From: an uncultured Gammaproteobacteria bacterium
GTDB lineage: Bacteria > Pseudomonadota > Gammaproteobacteria > Nitrosococcales > Methylophagaceae
DNA length: 12,878 nt
Direction of reading: 5' to 3'
NCBI GenBank assembly: GCA_913058195.1
Contig: CAJXPP010000039.1
Span: 1-12,878 of the forward strand
Shown here one piece after another: positions 7,073 through 12,878 of this stretch (within the stretch, counting starts at the first letter, position 1; each line of letters opens with the position of its first letter). The notes beneath the pieces are model-generated. The model was not told the origin of the DNA. It searched no databases and worked only from the letters and a program-made list of their open reading frames with translations. Position numbers and translations under genes: made by a program.

Positions 7073-7606
7073 ATGTCACGTATAGCAAATGCTCCTGTCG
7101 AAATACCAGCTGGTGTTGAGATATCACTTAACGGTGCAGAAATTTCAGTTAAAGGTGCTAAAGGCACTTTGACTAGAACTCTTAACGCACATGTTGAAGT
7201 AGAACAGCAAGGTAGCGAATTAAAAGCTGCAGCTCGTAGTACATCAAAACAAGCCGTTGCATTAGCAGGCACTACTCGTGCGCTAATCAATAATATGGTA
7301 CTTGGTGTTTCTCAAGGTTTTGAGAAAAAACTAACGCTAGTAGGTGTTGGTTACAGAGCGAAGGCACAAGGTAATAAATTAGACCTTACATTAGGTTTTT
7401 CTCATCCTGTTCAATATGAAGTTCCTGAAGGCATTACAATTGTAACGCCAAGTCAGACTGAAGTTGTTATTACAGGTGCGGATAAACAAGTAGTAGGTCA
7501 GGTTGCAGCAGATATCCGCGCATACCGTCCACCAGAACCTTATAAAGGTAAGGGTGTGCGTTACTCGGATGAGCATGTTGCTCGTAAAGAAGCTAAGAAG
7601 AAATAA
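7073..7606 (+). CDS. rplF: 50S ribosomal protein L6
   Basis: L6 has two similar alpha/beta domains and lies near the factor-binding site, contacting the sarcin-ricin loop. The 177 residues equal the E. coli length. The first domain runs to about residue 80, the second from about 83, and the C-terminal signature PEPYKGKGVRY (154-164) is intact, followed by a basic tail ending in EAKKK. The ATG follows GGAG (7061-7064) with 8 nt spacing, 23 nt after rpsH. No truncation or insertion is seen. Confidence 0.98.
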   Translation: MSRIANAPVEIPAGVEISLNGAEISVKGAKGTLTRTLNAHVEVEQQGSELKAAARSTSKQAVALAGTTRALINNMVLGVSQGFEKKLTLVGVGYRAKAQGNKLDLTLGFSHPVQYEVPEGITIVTPSQTEVVITGADKQVVGQVAADIRAYRPPEPYKGKGVRYSDEHVARKEAKKK

Positions 7607-7618
7607 TTAGGCTGAACT

Positions 7619-7972
7619 ATGGATAAGAAAACATCAAGATTACGTAGAGCTGTAAAGACTCGAGCTAAGTTAAAAGAGCTTGAAGTTTATAGGTTGTCAG
7701 TTCACAGAACGTCACAGCATATCTATGCACAAGTATTAGCGCATGATAGCTCAAAAGTTATTGCGTCTGCCTCGACTTTAGATGCAGAAGTGAAGAAAGA
7801 CTTAACGGTAACAAGCAATATTTCTGCTGCTGAAGCTGTAGGTAAAGCAGTTGCTTTACGTGCGGTTAAAGAAGGCATCGCAAAAGTTTCGTTTGACCGT
7901 TCTGGCTTCAAATTTCACGGCCGCGTTAAAGCGTTAGCAGATGCTGCACGCGAAAACGGCCTGCAGTTCTAA
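7619..7972 (+). CDS. rplR: 50S ribosomal protein L18
   Basis: L18 binds 5S rRNA and, with L5, brings it into the central protuberance. The 117 residues equal the E. coli length. The strongly basic N-terminus (MDKKTSRLRRAVKTRAKLKE) is followed by RLSVHRTSQHIYAQVL (25-40) and the C-terminal FDRSGFKFHGRVKALADAAR block with ENGLQF at the end, all typical. It starts 12 nt after rplF, with TTAGG (7607-7611) as ribosome binding site. Confidence 0.98.
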   Translation: MDKKTSRLRRAVKTRAKLKELEVYRLSVHRTSQHIYAQVLAHDSSKVIASASTLDAEVKKDLTVTSNISAAEAVGKAVALRAVKEGIAKVSFDRSGFKFHGRVKALADAARENGLQF

Positions 7973-7989
7973 TATAAAGGTATTATCAC

Positions 7990-8499
7990 ATGGCACAGAA
8001 TGATCAACGACAAACCCCTTCTGATGGTTTGATTGAAAAGTTAGTAGGTATTCGCCGCGTTGCTAAAGTTGTTAAAGGTGGTCGAGTATTCGGTTTCTCA
8101 GCACTAACAGTAGTTGGTGATGGCGAAGGTCGAGTAGGTTTCGGTCAAGGTAAAGCTCGTGAAGTGCCGGTTGCTATTCAAAAAGCAATGGACGAAGCAA
8201 GAAAGAACATGCAAACAGTTACCCTAAACGGTAAAACATTGCAGCATCCATTGACTTCACGTCATGGAGCAGCAAAAGTTTACATGCAACCTGCTTCTGA
8301 AGGTACGGGTGTTATTGCCGGTGGTGCAATGCGTGCAGTATTTGACGTTGTTGGTGTTCATAACGTACTTGCAAAATCTATTGGCTCAACGAATCCTCTT
8401 AATGTTGTTCGCGCAACAATTAAAGGTCTTACGGATATGAATAGTCCTGAAGGCGTTGCAGCTAAACGTGGTAAAACCGTTTCAGAGATTATGGAATAA
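7990..8499 (+). CDS. rpsE: 30S ribosomal protein S5
   Basis: S5 lies at the mRNA entry and contributes to decoding accuracy with S4. The 169 residues (166 in E. coli) show the N-terminal double-stranded RNA-binding-like domain (about 15-78; KVVKGGRVFGFSALTVVGDG at 27-46 contains the loop where spectinomycin-resistance changes map in E. coli) and the C-terminal domain with ASEGTGVIAGGAMRAV and GSTNPLNVVRATI. No spectinomycin-type deletion in the VKGG loop is apparent. AAAGG at 7977-7981 serves as ribosome binding site, 8 nt from the ATG. Confidence 0.98.
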   Translation: MAQNDQRQTPSDGLIEKLVGIRRVAKVVKGGRVFGFSALTVVGDGEGRVGFGQGKAREVPVAIQKAMDEARKNMQTVTLNGKTLQHPLTSRHGAAKVYMQPASEGTGVIAGGAMRAVFDVVGVHNVLAKSIGSTNPLNVVRATIKGLTDMNSPEGVAAKRGKTVSEIME

Positions 8500-8503
8500 A
8501 AAA

Positions 8504-8692
8504 ATGACATCGCAAGCTCAATTGAAAGTCACTTTAGTTAAAAGCACAATCGGCCGCTTGGCTAAACATAAAGCATGTGTTGCTGGTTTAGGTCTAAGAA
8601 AAACAGGTAGTAGTGCTATCGTAATTGATACACCTGAAAATAGAGGCATGATCAATCATGTTTCATATTTGTTGAAGGTTGAGGAAGTATAA
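8504..8692 (+). CDS. rpmD: 50S ribosomal protein L30
   Basis: L30 is a small 50S protein. The 62-residue chain contains STIGRLAKHKACVAGLGLRK (14-33) and ENRGMINHVSYLLKVEE, matching the SxIGR...GLGLRK...D...RGM pattern of bacterial L30. The reading frame is open further upstream to 8456, but that extension lies inside rpsE and has no similarity to L30. The ATG at 8504, 4 nt after the rpsE stop, gives the normal N-terminus MTSQAQLKV. The only ribosome binding site is GGA (8493-8495) in the last codons of rpsE, preceding a run of seven A, so coupling to rpsE is likely. Confidence 0.96.
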   Translation: MTSQAQLKVTLVKSTIGRLAKHKACVAGLGLRKTGSSAIVIDTPENRGMINHVSYLLKVEEV

Positions 8693-8693
8693 A

Positions 8694-9128
8694 ATGTATT
8701 TAAATACTATTGCTCCAGCTCTTGGCTCAACGAAAGATGCGAAACGCGTTGGTCGTGGCACAGGATCAGGTACAGGAAAAACATGTGGTCGCGGTCATAA
8801 AGGCCAAAAATCACGTTCAGGCGGCTTTAATAAACGTGGATTTGAAGGTGGTCAACAACCTTTACAACGTCGTTTACCAAAAGTAGGTTTTACATCACGT
8901 AAAAGCTCTACAACAGCTGAAGTACGTCTCGATGTGATTGCTAACATTGAAGCAGATATGATTGATTTATTAGTACTGAAATCAGTTGGTGCTGTTCCTG
9001 AAAACACACTACGTGCGAAAGTTATCAATTCTGGCGATATCGCTAGTGTAGTTACAGTTAAAGGTTTAGCTGTTACTGCAGGCGCTAAAGCGGCAATTGA
9101 AGCTGCCGGCGGTAAAGTCGAAGACTAA
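8694..9128 (+). CDS. rplO: 50S ribosomal protein L15
   Basis: L15 is a late-assembly 50S protein with a long basic extension threaded through 23S rRNA. The 144 residues equal the E. coli length. The Gly/Arg/Lys-rich extension (about 18-60: KRVGRGTGSGTGKTCGRGHK then GFEGGQQPLQRRLPKVGFTSR) precedes a globular domain ending AAIEAAGGKVED. The start was set at 8694 (MYLNTIAPALG, like MRLNTLSPAEG of E. coli) rather than an upstream possibility at 8679 inside rpmD. The chosen ATG has GAGGAA (8681-8686) with ideal 7-nt spacing and lies one base after the rpmD stop. Confidence 0.97.
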   Translation: MYLNTIAPALGSTKDAKRVGRGTGSGTGKTCGRGHKGQKSRSGGFNKRGFEGGQQPLQRRLPKVGFTSRKSSTTAEVRLDVIANIEADMIDLLVLKSVGAVPENTLRAKVINSGDIASVVTVKGLAVTAGAKAAIEAAGGKVED

Positions 9129-9131
9129 TTC

Positions 9132-10463
9132 GTGGAAAATACAAAACAAGCAGGTAAGTACGCAGAATTAAAAAGTAGATTACTTTTTGTTCTAGGCGCA
9201 TTGCTAGTGTATCGCATGGGGACATTTATACCTGTACCAGGTATTGATCCAGCTGCACTTGCAATTATGTTTGATTCGCAAAAAGGCACCGTTTTAGACA
9301 TGATGAACATGTTTTCCGGTGGTGCGCTGTCACGCTTATCAGTATTTGCTTTAGGAATTATGCCGTATATATCTGCATCTATTATTATGCAGCTATTAAC
9401 GGTTGTGCATCCTAAGCTTGCACAACTTAAAAAAGAAGGTGCTGCAGGTAAGCGTAAAATTACGCAGTACACACGTTACGGCACATTAGTTTTAGCTACA
9501 TTTCAAGCATTAGGGATTGCAGTTGCACTAGAAGCACAAAGTGCAGGCGGTATCGGTGTTGTTGTTGATCCTGGTATGTTGTTTAGAGTAACAGCTGTAA
9601 TAACACTAGTCACTGGCACTATGTTTTTGATGTGGTTAGGAGAGCAAATTACAGAACGTGGCATAGGTAATGGTATTTCATTGATTATCTTTGCAGGTAT
9701 TGTTGCTGGATTGCCTGCCGCAATCGGTGGAACACTTGAGTTAGCAAGAACAGGGCAGCTTCATACATTCCTTGTTATTACACTCTTGTTCCTAGCATTA
9801 GCTGTAACAGCATTTGTAGTTTTTGTAGAACGAGCACAAAGAAGAATCCCCGTTCACTATGCCAAAAGGCAGCAAGGACGTAAAATGATGGCTGGTCAAG
9901 TTACACACTTACCATTGAAGCTAAACATGGCGGGTGTAATTCCTCCAATATTTGCTTCTAGTATCATACTGTTTCCTGCTACAATAGCCGGCTGGTTTGG
10001 TGCATCTGAAGGATTAGGTTGGTTACAAGACGTTTCTACACTAATGTCGCCTGGTCAGCCAATGTATGTATTGGCATATGCTGTAGCAATTATATTCTTC
10101 TGTTTCTTTTACACTGCTTTAGTGTTCAATCCAAAAGAAACGGCTGAAAACTTACAAAAGTCTGGTGCGTTTATTCCTGGAATACGCCCCGGAGAACAAA
10201 CTACACGCTATGTAGATAGTGTGATGGGAAGGTTAACACTGGCAGGTGCTGTTTATATCACTGCTGTTTGTTTGCTTCCTGAGTTTTTAATATTATATTG
10301 GAGTGTACCTTTCTACTTTGGTGGTACATCGTTACTGATTATTGTTGTCGTTGTGATGGATTTTGTATCGCAAGTTCAGTCACATATGATGTCTCAGCAA
10401 TATGAAGGTTTGATGAAAAAATCAAATAAGAACAAAAAAGGTATGTCAGGGTTTTTAAACTAA
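9132..10463 (+). CDS. secY: Protein translocase subunit SecY (GTG start)
   Basis: SecY is the ten-helix inner-membrane channel of the SecYEG translocon; it exports unfolded proteins with SecA and inserts membrane proteins with the ribosome. The 443 residues equal the E. coli length. Visible landmarks are helix 1 (about 17-35), the plug region GGALSRLSVFALGI (63-76), PYISASIIMQLLTVVHP (78-94), MWLGEQITERGIGNG (167-181), the basic cytosolic loop with ERAQRRIPVHYAKRQQ (233-248), the pore helix 7 part NMAGVIPPIFASSI (265-278) and loop C6 FIPGIRPGEQT (347-357), whose Arg352 aligns with the SecA-critical Arg357 of E. coli. The GTG at 9132 lies 3 nt after rplO with no convincing Shine-Dalgarno, so coupling to rplO is expected. 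Rare AGA/AGG codons are more common than in neighbouring ribosomal genes. Confidence 0.98.
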   Translation: MENTKQAGKYAELKSRLLFVLGALLVYRMGTFIPVPGIDPAALAIMFDSQKGTVLDMMNMFSGGALSRLSVFALGIMPYISASIIMQLLTVVHPKLAQLKKEGAAGKRKITQYTRYGTLVLATFQALGIAVALEAQSAGGIGVVVDPGMLFRVTAVITLVTGTMFLMWLGEQITERGIGNGISLIIFAGIVAGLPAAIGGTLELARTGQLHTFLVITLLFLALAVTAFVVFVERAQRRIPVHYAKRQQGRKMMAGQVTHLPLKLNMAGVIPPIFASSIILFPATIAGWFGASEGLGWLQDVSTLMSPGQPMYVLAYAVAIIFFCFFYTALVFNPKETAENLQKSGAFIPGIRPGEQTTRYVDSVMGRLTLAGAVYITAVCLLPEFLILYWSVPFYFGGTSLLIIVVVVMDFVSQVQSHMMSQQYEGLMKKSNKNKKGMSGFLN

Positions 10464-10470
10464 AAACCTT
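10448..10470 (+). other. AT-rich hairpin over the secY stop codon
   Basis: The inverted repeat AGGGTTTTT (10448-10456) and AAAAACCTT (10462-10470) encloses a 5-nt loop AAACT and contains the secY TAA stop (10461-10463). In RNA it would form 9 pairs including one G-U, mostly A-U. It is followed by ATACACATTT, not a run of T, so it does not look like an intrinsic terminator. It could affect mRNA stability or the secY/rpmJ expression ratio; this is inference. Confidence 0.35.
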
Positions 10471-10494
10471 ATACACATTTGGTGGAGAAATTTA

Positions 10495-10608
10495 ATGAAA
10501 GTTCAAGCTTCAGTAAAGCCTATTTGCCGCAACTGTAAAGTTGTTAAGCGGAAAGGTGTCGTGCGCATTATATGCAAAGAAGCACGTCATAAGCAGCGTC
10601 AAGGTTAA
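10495..10608 (+). CDS. rpmJ: 50S ribosomal protein L36 (zinc-binding type)
   Basis: L36 is the smallest 50S protein. This 37-codon gene reads MKVQASVKPICRNCKVVKR and ends ARHKQRQG. The zinc ribbon is complete: Cys11, Cys14, Cys27 and His32 (C-x2-C-x12-C-x4-H), the common zinc-bearing form. Length equals the 37-residue version seen in Bacillus and others; E. coli has 38 because of one extra residue before the histidine. The ATG follows GGTGGAG (10481-10487) with 7 nt spacing. It is the last gene of the spc set, 31 nt after secY. Confidence 0.96.
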   Translation: MKVQASVKPICRNCKVVKRKGVVRIICKEARHKQRQG

Positions 10609-10632
10609 TAAGACGTCACAATAATTAATTTG

Positions 10633-10662
10633 TTGTCGGACACTGGATTTGTATGTTAGAAT
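10633..10662 (+). promoter_or_regulatory. Putative sigma-70 promoter for rpsM-rpsK-rpsD-rpoA
   Basis: The 89-nt gap between rpmJ and rpsM is the longest non-coding stretch in the window. It contains TTGTCG (10633-10638), an 18-nt spacer and TAGAAT (10657-10662) preceded by TG one base upstream (10654-10655), an extended -10 element. The position matches the alpha-operon promoter of E. coli. Transcription would start near 10668-10672, giving a leader of only about 26-30 nt before the rpsM ATG at 10698. No intrinsic terminator is seen after rpmJ, so read-through from the spc genes is also likely. Confidence 0.5.
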
Positions 10663-10697
10663 TCTCTGTTCACATAAGAAGAATTTAGGGTAGCTCA

Positions 10698-11051
10698 ATG
10701 GCTCGTATTGCAGGAATAAACGTCCCGGTGCAAAAGCACACGGTGATAGCGTTAACATCTATATATGGTATCGGACTAACACGTGCGCAGAGTATCTGTG
10801 ATAACGCTAGTGTTGCTCGTGATGCTAAAGTTAGAGATTTAACGGATCAAGAAGTCGAAGCACTTCGTTCAGAAGTAGCTAAATTCACCGTTGAAGGTGA
10901 CCTTCGTCGTGAAGTATCTATGGATATTAAACGATTGAAAGATTTGGGCTGCTACCGTGGCGTTCGACATCGTAGAGGTCTACCTCTTCGTGGTCAACGT
11001 ACTAAAACAAACGCAAGGACACGTAAGGGTCCTCGTCGTATGATCAAATAA
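10698..11051 (+). CDS. rpsM: 30S ribosomal protein S13
   Basis: S13 lies at the top of the 30S head, contacts P-site tRNA through its tail and forms intersubunit bridges with L5. The 117 residues (118 in E. coli) start MARIAGINVP, have the helix-two-turn-helix core (about 14-62, ALTSIYGIGLTRAQSIC) and end in the basic tail with GVRHRRGLPLRGQRTKTNAR (88-107). The ATG follows AGGG at 10687-10690 with 7-nt spacing. It is the first gene of the alpha set; the E. coli S4-binding pseudoknot that spans this start could not be recognised. Confidence 0.98.
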   Translation: MARIAGINVPVQKHTVIALTSIYGIGLTRAQSICDNASVARDAKVRDLTDQEVEALRSEVAKFTVEGDLRREVSMDIKRLKDLGCYRGVRHRRGLPLRGQRTKTNARTRKGPRRMIK

Positions 11052-11065
11052 GGTAGGACTTTTCG

Positions 11066-11455
11066 ATGGCAAATTCAACTGCACGTCAACGCAAGCGTGT
11101 TAAAAAGAATGTCGTAGATGGTGTTGCACATGTGCATGCATCATTTAATAATACGATAATTACAATTACAGACCGTCAAGGCAATACCCTCTCTTGGGCA
11201 ACTGCCGGTGGTTCTGGTTTCCGTGGTTCTCGTAAGAGTACCCCGTTTGCTGCACAGGTTGCTGCAGAAAAAGCGGGTGAAGTAGCTCAAGGCTTCGGAA
11301 TGAAAAACCTTGATGTTGAGATTAAAGGCCCAGGTCCTGGTCGCGAATCAGCTGTTCGCGCATTAAATAACCTTGGTTTTAAAATCAACAATATTACAGA
11401 CGTTACACCTATTCCGCATAATGGTTGCCGTCCGCCAAAAAGACGCAGAGTATAA
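11066..11455 (+). CDS. rpsK: 30S ribosomal protein S11
   Basis: S11 is a platform protein that contacts mRNA near the E site. The 129 residues equal the E. coli length. Conserved parts are GVAHVHASFNNTIITITD (19-36), GGSGFRGSRKSTPFAAQ (48-64) and the basic C-terminus PIPHNGCRPPKRRRV. The Asn119-Gly120 pair in HNG is at the same position as the E. coli site that deamidates to isoaspartate. It starts 14 nt after rpsM with TAGGA (11054-11058) upstream. Confidence 0.98.
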   Translation: MANSTARQRKRVKKNVVDGVAHVHASFNNTIITITDRQGNTLSWATAGGSGFRGSRKSTPFAAQVAAEKAGEVAQGFGMKNLDVEIKGPGPGRESAVRALNNLGFKINNITDVTPIPHNGCRPPKRRRV

Positions 11456-11472
11456 TTTAGGAGAAAATCATT

Positions 11473-12099
11473 ATGGCACGATATATTGGTGCAAAATGTC
11501 GCTTATGTCGCCGAGAAGGTGAGAAGTTATTTTTAAAAGGCGAAAAATGTTACACATCGAAATGTGCTATTGAAAATCGCGCATTTCCACCGGGTCAGCA
11601 TGGTCAACGTCGTGGACGTTTGTCTGATTATGCTACTCAGTTACGTGAAAAGCAAAAACTACGTCGTGTATACGGTGTACTAGAGAAGCAGTTCCGACTT
11701 TATTATAAGTCTGCTGATAACATGAAAGGTTCTACAGGTGAGAACTTACTTCAATTGTTAGAAAGCCGTTTAGATAATGTTGTTTACAGAATGGGTTTTG
11801 GTGTTTCACGTAGTGAATCACGCCAACTAGTTCGTCATAATGCAATAACTATAAATGGAACTAAGGTAAACATCCCTTCTTACCAAGTTAAAGCTGATGA
11901 TGTGATTGCTATTCGTGAAGCAGGTAAAAATCAAATTCGAATTAAAGCTTCGTTAGATTTAGCTACTCAAAATGGTTTTTCTGACTGGGTCGAAGTTGAC
12001 GCTACTAAGATGGAAGGTACATATAAACATGTTCCTGAACGTTCTGATTTGTCAGCCGATATCAACGAGCATTTAATCGTTGAGCTTTACTCGAAATAG
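11473..12099 (+). CDS. rpsD: 30S ribosomal protein S4, four-cysteine (zinc) type
   Basis: S4 initiates 16S rRNA 5'-domain assembly, takes part in decoding fidelity and mRNA unwinding, and in E. coli represses the alpha operon. The 208 residues contain the S4 RNA-binding domain at about 98-158 (SRLDNVVYRMGFGVSRSESR, then RQLVRHNAITINGTKVNIPS). The C-terminus PERSDLSADINEHLIVELYSK-like end agrees with E. coli and identifies a gammaproteobacterial S4. The N-terminus is different: Cys9, Cys12, Cys26 and Cys31 form C-x2-C-x13-C-x4-C, the same positions as the zinc-binding S4 of Thermus thermophilus, followed by FPPGQHGQRRGRLSDY. E. coli S4 lacks this set. The ATG follows a strong AGGAG (11459-11463), 9 nt upstream. 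Confidence 0.97.
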   Translation: MARYIGAKCRLCRREGEKLFLKGEKCYTSKCAIENRAFPPGQHGQRRGRLSDYATQLREKQKLRRVYGVLEKQFRLYYKSADNMKGSTGENLLQLLESRLDNVVYRMGFGVSRSESRQLVRHNAITINGTKVNIPSYQVKADDVIAIREAGKNQIRIKASLDLATQNGFSDWVEVDATKMEGTYKHVPERSDLSADINEHLIVELYSK

Positions 12100-12102
12100 A
12101 AT

Positions 12103-12131
12103 TAAGTAAACTCATTCTGTGAGTTTAATTA
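12103..12131 (+). other. Hairpin between rpsD and rpoA
   Basis: The 43-nt gap between rpsD and rpoA holds the inverted repeat TAAACTCA (12107-12114) and TGAGTTTA (12120-12127) around the loop TTCTG, extended by three more pairs (12103-12105 with 12129-12131) after a G/A mismatch. The right arm runs directly into the rpoA Shine-Dalgarno AGAGGA (12131-12136). No T-run follows, so it is not a typical intrinsic terminator. It may be an RNA processing or stability element, or a weak attenuator adjusting RpoA to ribosomal protein levels; function is inference. Confidence 0.5.
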
Positions 12132-12142
12132 GAGGAATATAA

Positions 12143-12829
12143 ATGGCGACCTTTACGAGTCAATTTCTTAAGCCAGGTTTGGTCGATATAAAAAAAATTA
12201 GCGCTACCCGTACACGTCTTGTACTGGAACCACTAGAACGTGGGTTCGGTCATACTTTGGGTAATGCTCTACGACGCATCATGTTGTCATCAATGGAAGG
12301 TTCAGCAGTAGTTGAAGCTCAAATTGATGGTGTAGTACATGAGTACTCTGCGATTGATGGTGTTCAAGAAGATGTTCTTGATGTACTACTGAATATGAAA
12401 GGTCTTGCATTTAAAATGCATGAGCTAGATGAAGTGGTTCTTACTGTGAATAAGGAGGGTGTTGGTCCTGTAACAGCGGCTGATATTCAACTTCCTCACA
12501 ATGTAGAAGTTGCTAATCCAGATCATGTTATTGCAAACTTAACAGGTGGTACTTTAGCGATCACTTTTAAAGTTAAAAAAGGTCGTGGTTATTCTCCTGC
12601 AAATACTCGAGTAACTAATGAAGATGACGAAAGTGTAATCGGTCAACTTCATTTAGATGCGTCATACTGTCCAGTAAATATGGTTACATATGCGGTAGAA
12701 AGTGCCCGTGTTGAAAATCGTACTGACTTGGATAGATTGATTCTTGATGTTGATACTGATGGAACATTAGATGCTGAAGATGCTATTAAATATGCATCAA
12801 CCATCTTAAGTGATCAGTTATCATCATTC
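12143..12829 (+). CDS. rpoA: RNA polymerase alpha subunit, N-terminal domain only (cut by adapter)
   Basis: RpoA dimerises to nucleate assembly of RNA polymerase, and its C-terminal domain binds UP elements and activators. Residues 1-229 are present and follow the E. coli alpha N-terminal domain: LEPLERGFGHTLGNALRRIM (28-47) with Arg44-Arg45 of the assembly surface, GVQEDVLDVLLNMKGLAFKM (73-92), GPVTAADI and RTDLDRLILDVDTDGTLDAE. The family is about 329 residues long, so the linker and C-terminal domain are missing. The break is not biological: from base 12830 on the sequence is library adapter, which adds six false residues (LSLIHI) and a false TGA stop at 12848-12850. The genuine chain ends at Phe229 (TTC, 12827-12829). 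The start ATG has AGAGGA (12131-12136) at 6-nt spacing. rplQ would be expected next. Confidence 0.96.
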
Positions 12830-12878
12830 CTGTCTCTTATACACATCTGACGCTGCCGACGATCTACTCTGTGTAGAT
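12830..12878. other. Illumina Nextera adapter (sequencing artefact)
   Basis: The last 49 bases are a library adapter joined to the genomic sequence. Bases 12830-12848 are the 19-bp Tn5 mosaic end (CTGTCTCTTATACACATCT). Bases 12849-12862 are the Nextera read-1 linker GACGCTGCCGACGA. Bases 12863-12870 (TCTACTCT) occupy the i5 index position and are the reverse complement of AGAGTAGA, the Nextera S504/N504 index. Bases 12871-12878 (GTGTAGAT) begin the reverse complement of the P5 oligonucleotide. It is not a natural transposon end and should be removed from the record. Confidence 0.98.

Noticed and set aside
8456..8503. Upstream extension of rpmD by 16 codons
   Set aside because: The extension overlaps rpsE, does not resemble L30, and the ATG at 8504 gives the normal family N-terminus.
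8679..8693. Upstream start for rplO
   Set aside because: It would add five residues not found in L15 and lies before the good ribosome binding site GAGGAA at 8681-8686.
9125..9472. A 115-codon open frame antisense to secY
   Set aside because: It lies entirely opposite the 5' part of secY, the complement of a strongly conserved gene, and no promoter or ribosome binding site of its own is visible.
1..12829. A hidden novel system (defence genes, CRISPR, toxin-antitoxin, unusual ncRNA) among the genes
   Set aside because: Every stretch longer than about 45 nt is a recognised housekeeping gene except the 89-nt rpmJ-rpsM gap; there is no physical room for another system.
12830..12848. Tn5 end sequence suggesting a mobile element insertion in rpoA
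   Set aside because: It is followed by the commercial linker, a sample index and P5 sequence, so it comes from library preparation, not from a genomic transposon.

Overview
The window is one uninterrupted block of translation and secretion housekeeping genes, all on the + strand. In order it reads: the 3' end of tuf (EF-Tu), the S10 gene set (rpsJ-rplC-rplD-rplW-rplB-rpsS-rplV-rpsC-rplP-rpmC-rpsQ), the spc gene set (rplN-rplX-rplE-rpsN-rpsH-rplF-rplR-rpsE-rpmD-rplO-secY-rpmJ) and the alpha gene set (rpsM-rpsK-rpsD-rpoA, with no rplQ because the sequence ends first). Gene order and protein sequences place it in the Gammaproteobacteria: L5, L6, L14, L16, S11 and SecY have the same or nearly the same lengths as in E. 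coli and read almost colinearly. The DNA is AT-rich (about 40% G+C by eye), and the lineage is not a close enteric relative. I cannot assign an order or genus from sequence alone.

Layout: bases 1-68 are the tail of tuf, only 6 nt from rpsJ, so the str and S10 clusters are joined. From 75 to 10608 the genes are packed with gaps of 0 to about 30 nt and two start/stop overlaps (rplD/rplW and rplP/rpmC). There is no room for the E. coli S10 leader or for a spacious spc promoter region. The only gap with a plausible promoter is the 89 nt between rpmJ and rpsM. The two short genes whose starts need care are rpmD (8504) and rplO (8694). rpmJ (37 codons at 10495) is easily missed because of its size.

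The genes together supply large-subunit proteins (exit-tunnel proteins L4/L22/L23/L29/L24, the 5S rRNA binders L5/L18, the peptidyl-transferase-region proteins L2/L3/L16), small-subunit proteins (head proteins S3/S10/S13/S14/S19, the body and platform proteins S4/S5/S8/S11/S17), the SecY translocon channel and the RNA polymerase alpha subunit.

Two things deserve attention. First, the last 49 bases (12830-12878) are not genomic. They are an Illumina Nextera adapter: Tn5 mosaic end, linker, an 8-base index and the start of P5. rpoA is therefore cut after residue 229 and its apparent stop codon is artificial. Second, ribosomal protein S4 carries a complete four-cysteine zinc-type N-terminus, as in Thermus, rather than the cysteine-poor form of E. 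coli. I found no mobile element, CRISPR array, RNA gene, toxin-antitoxin or defence system, and no undescribed system.
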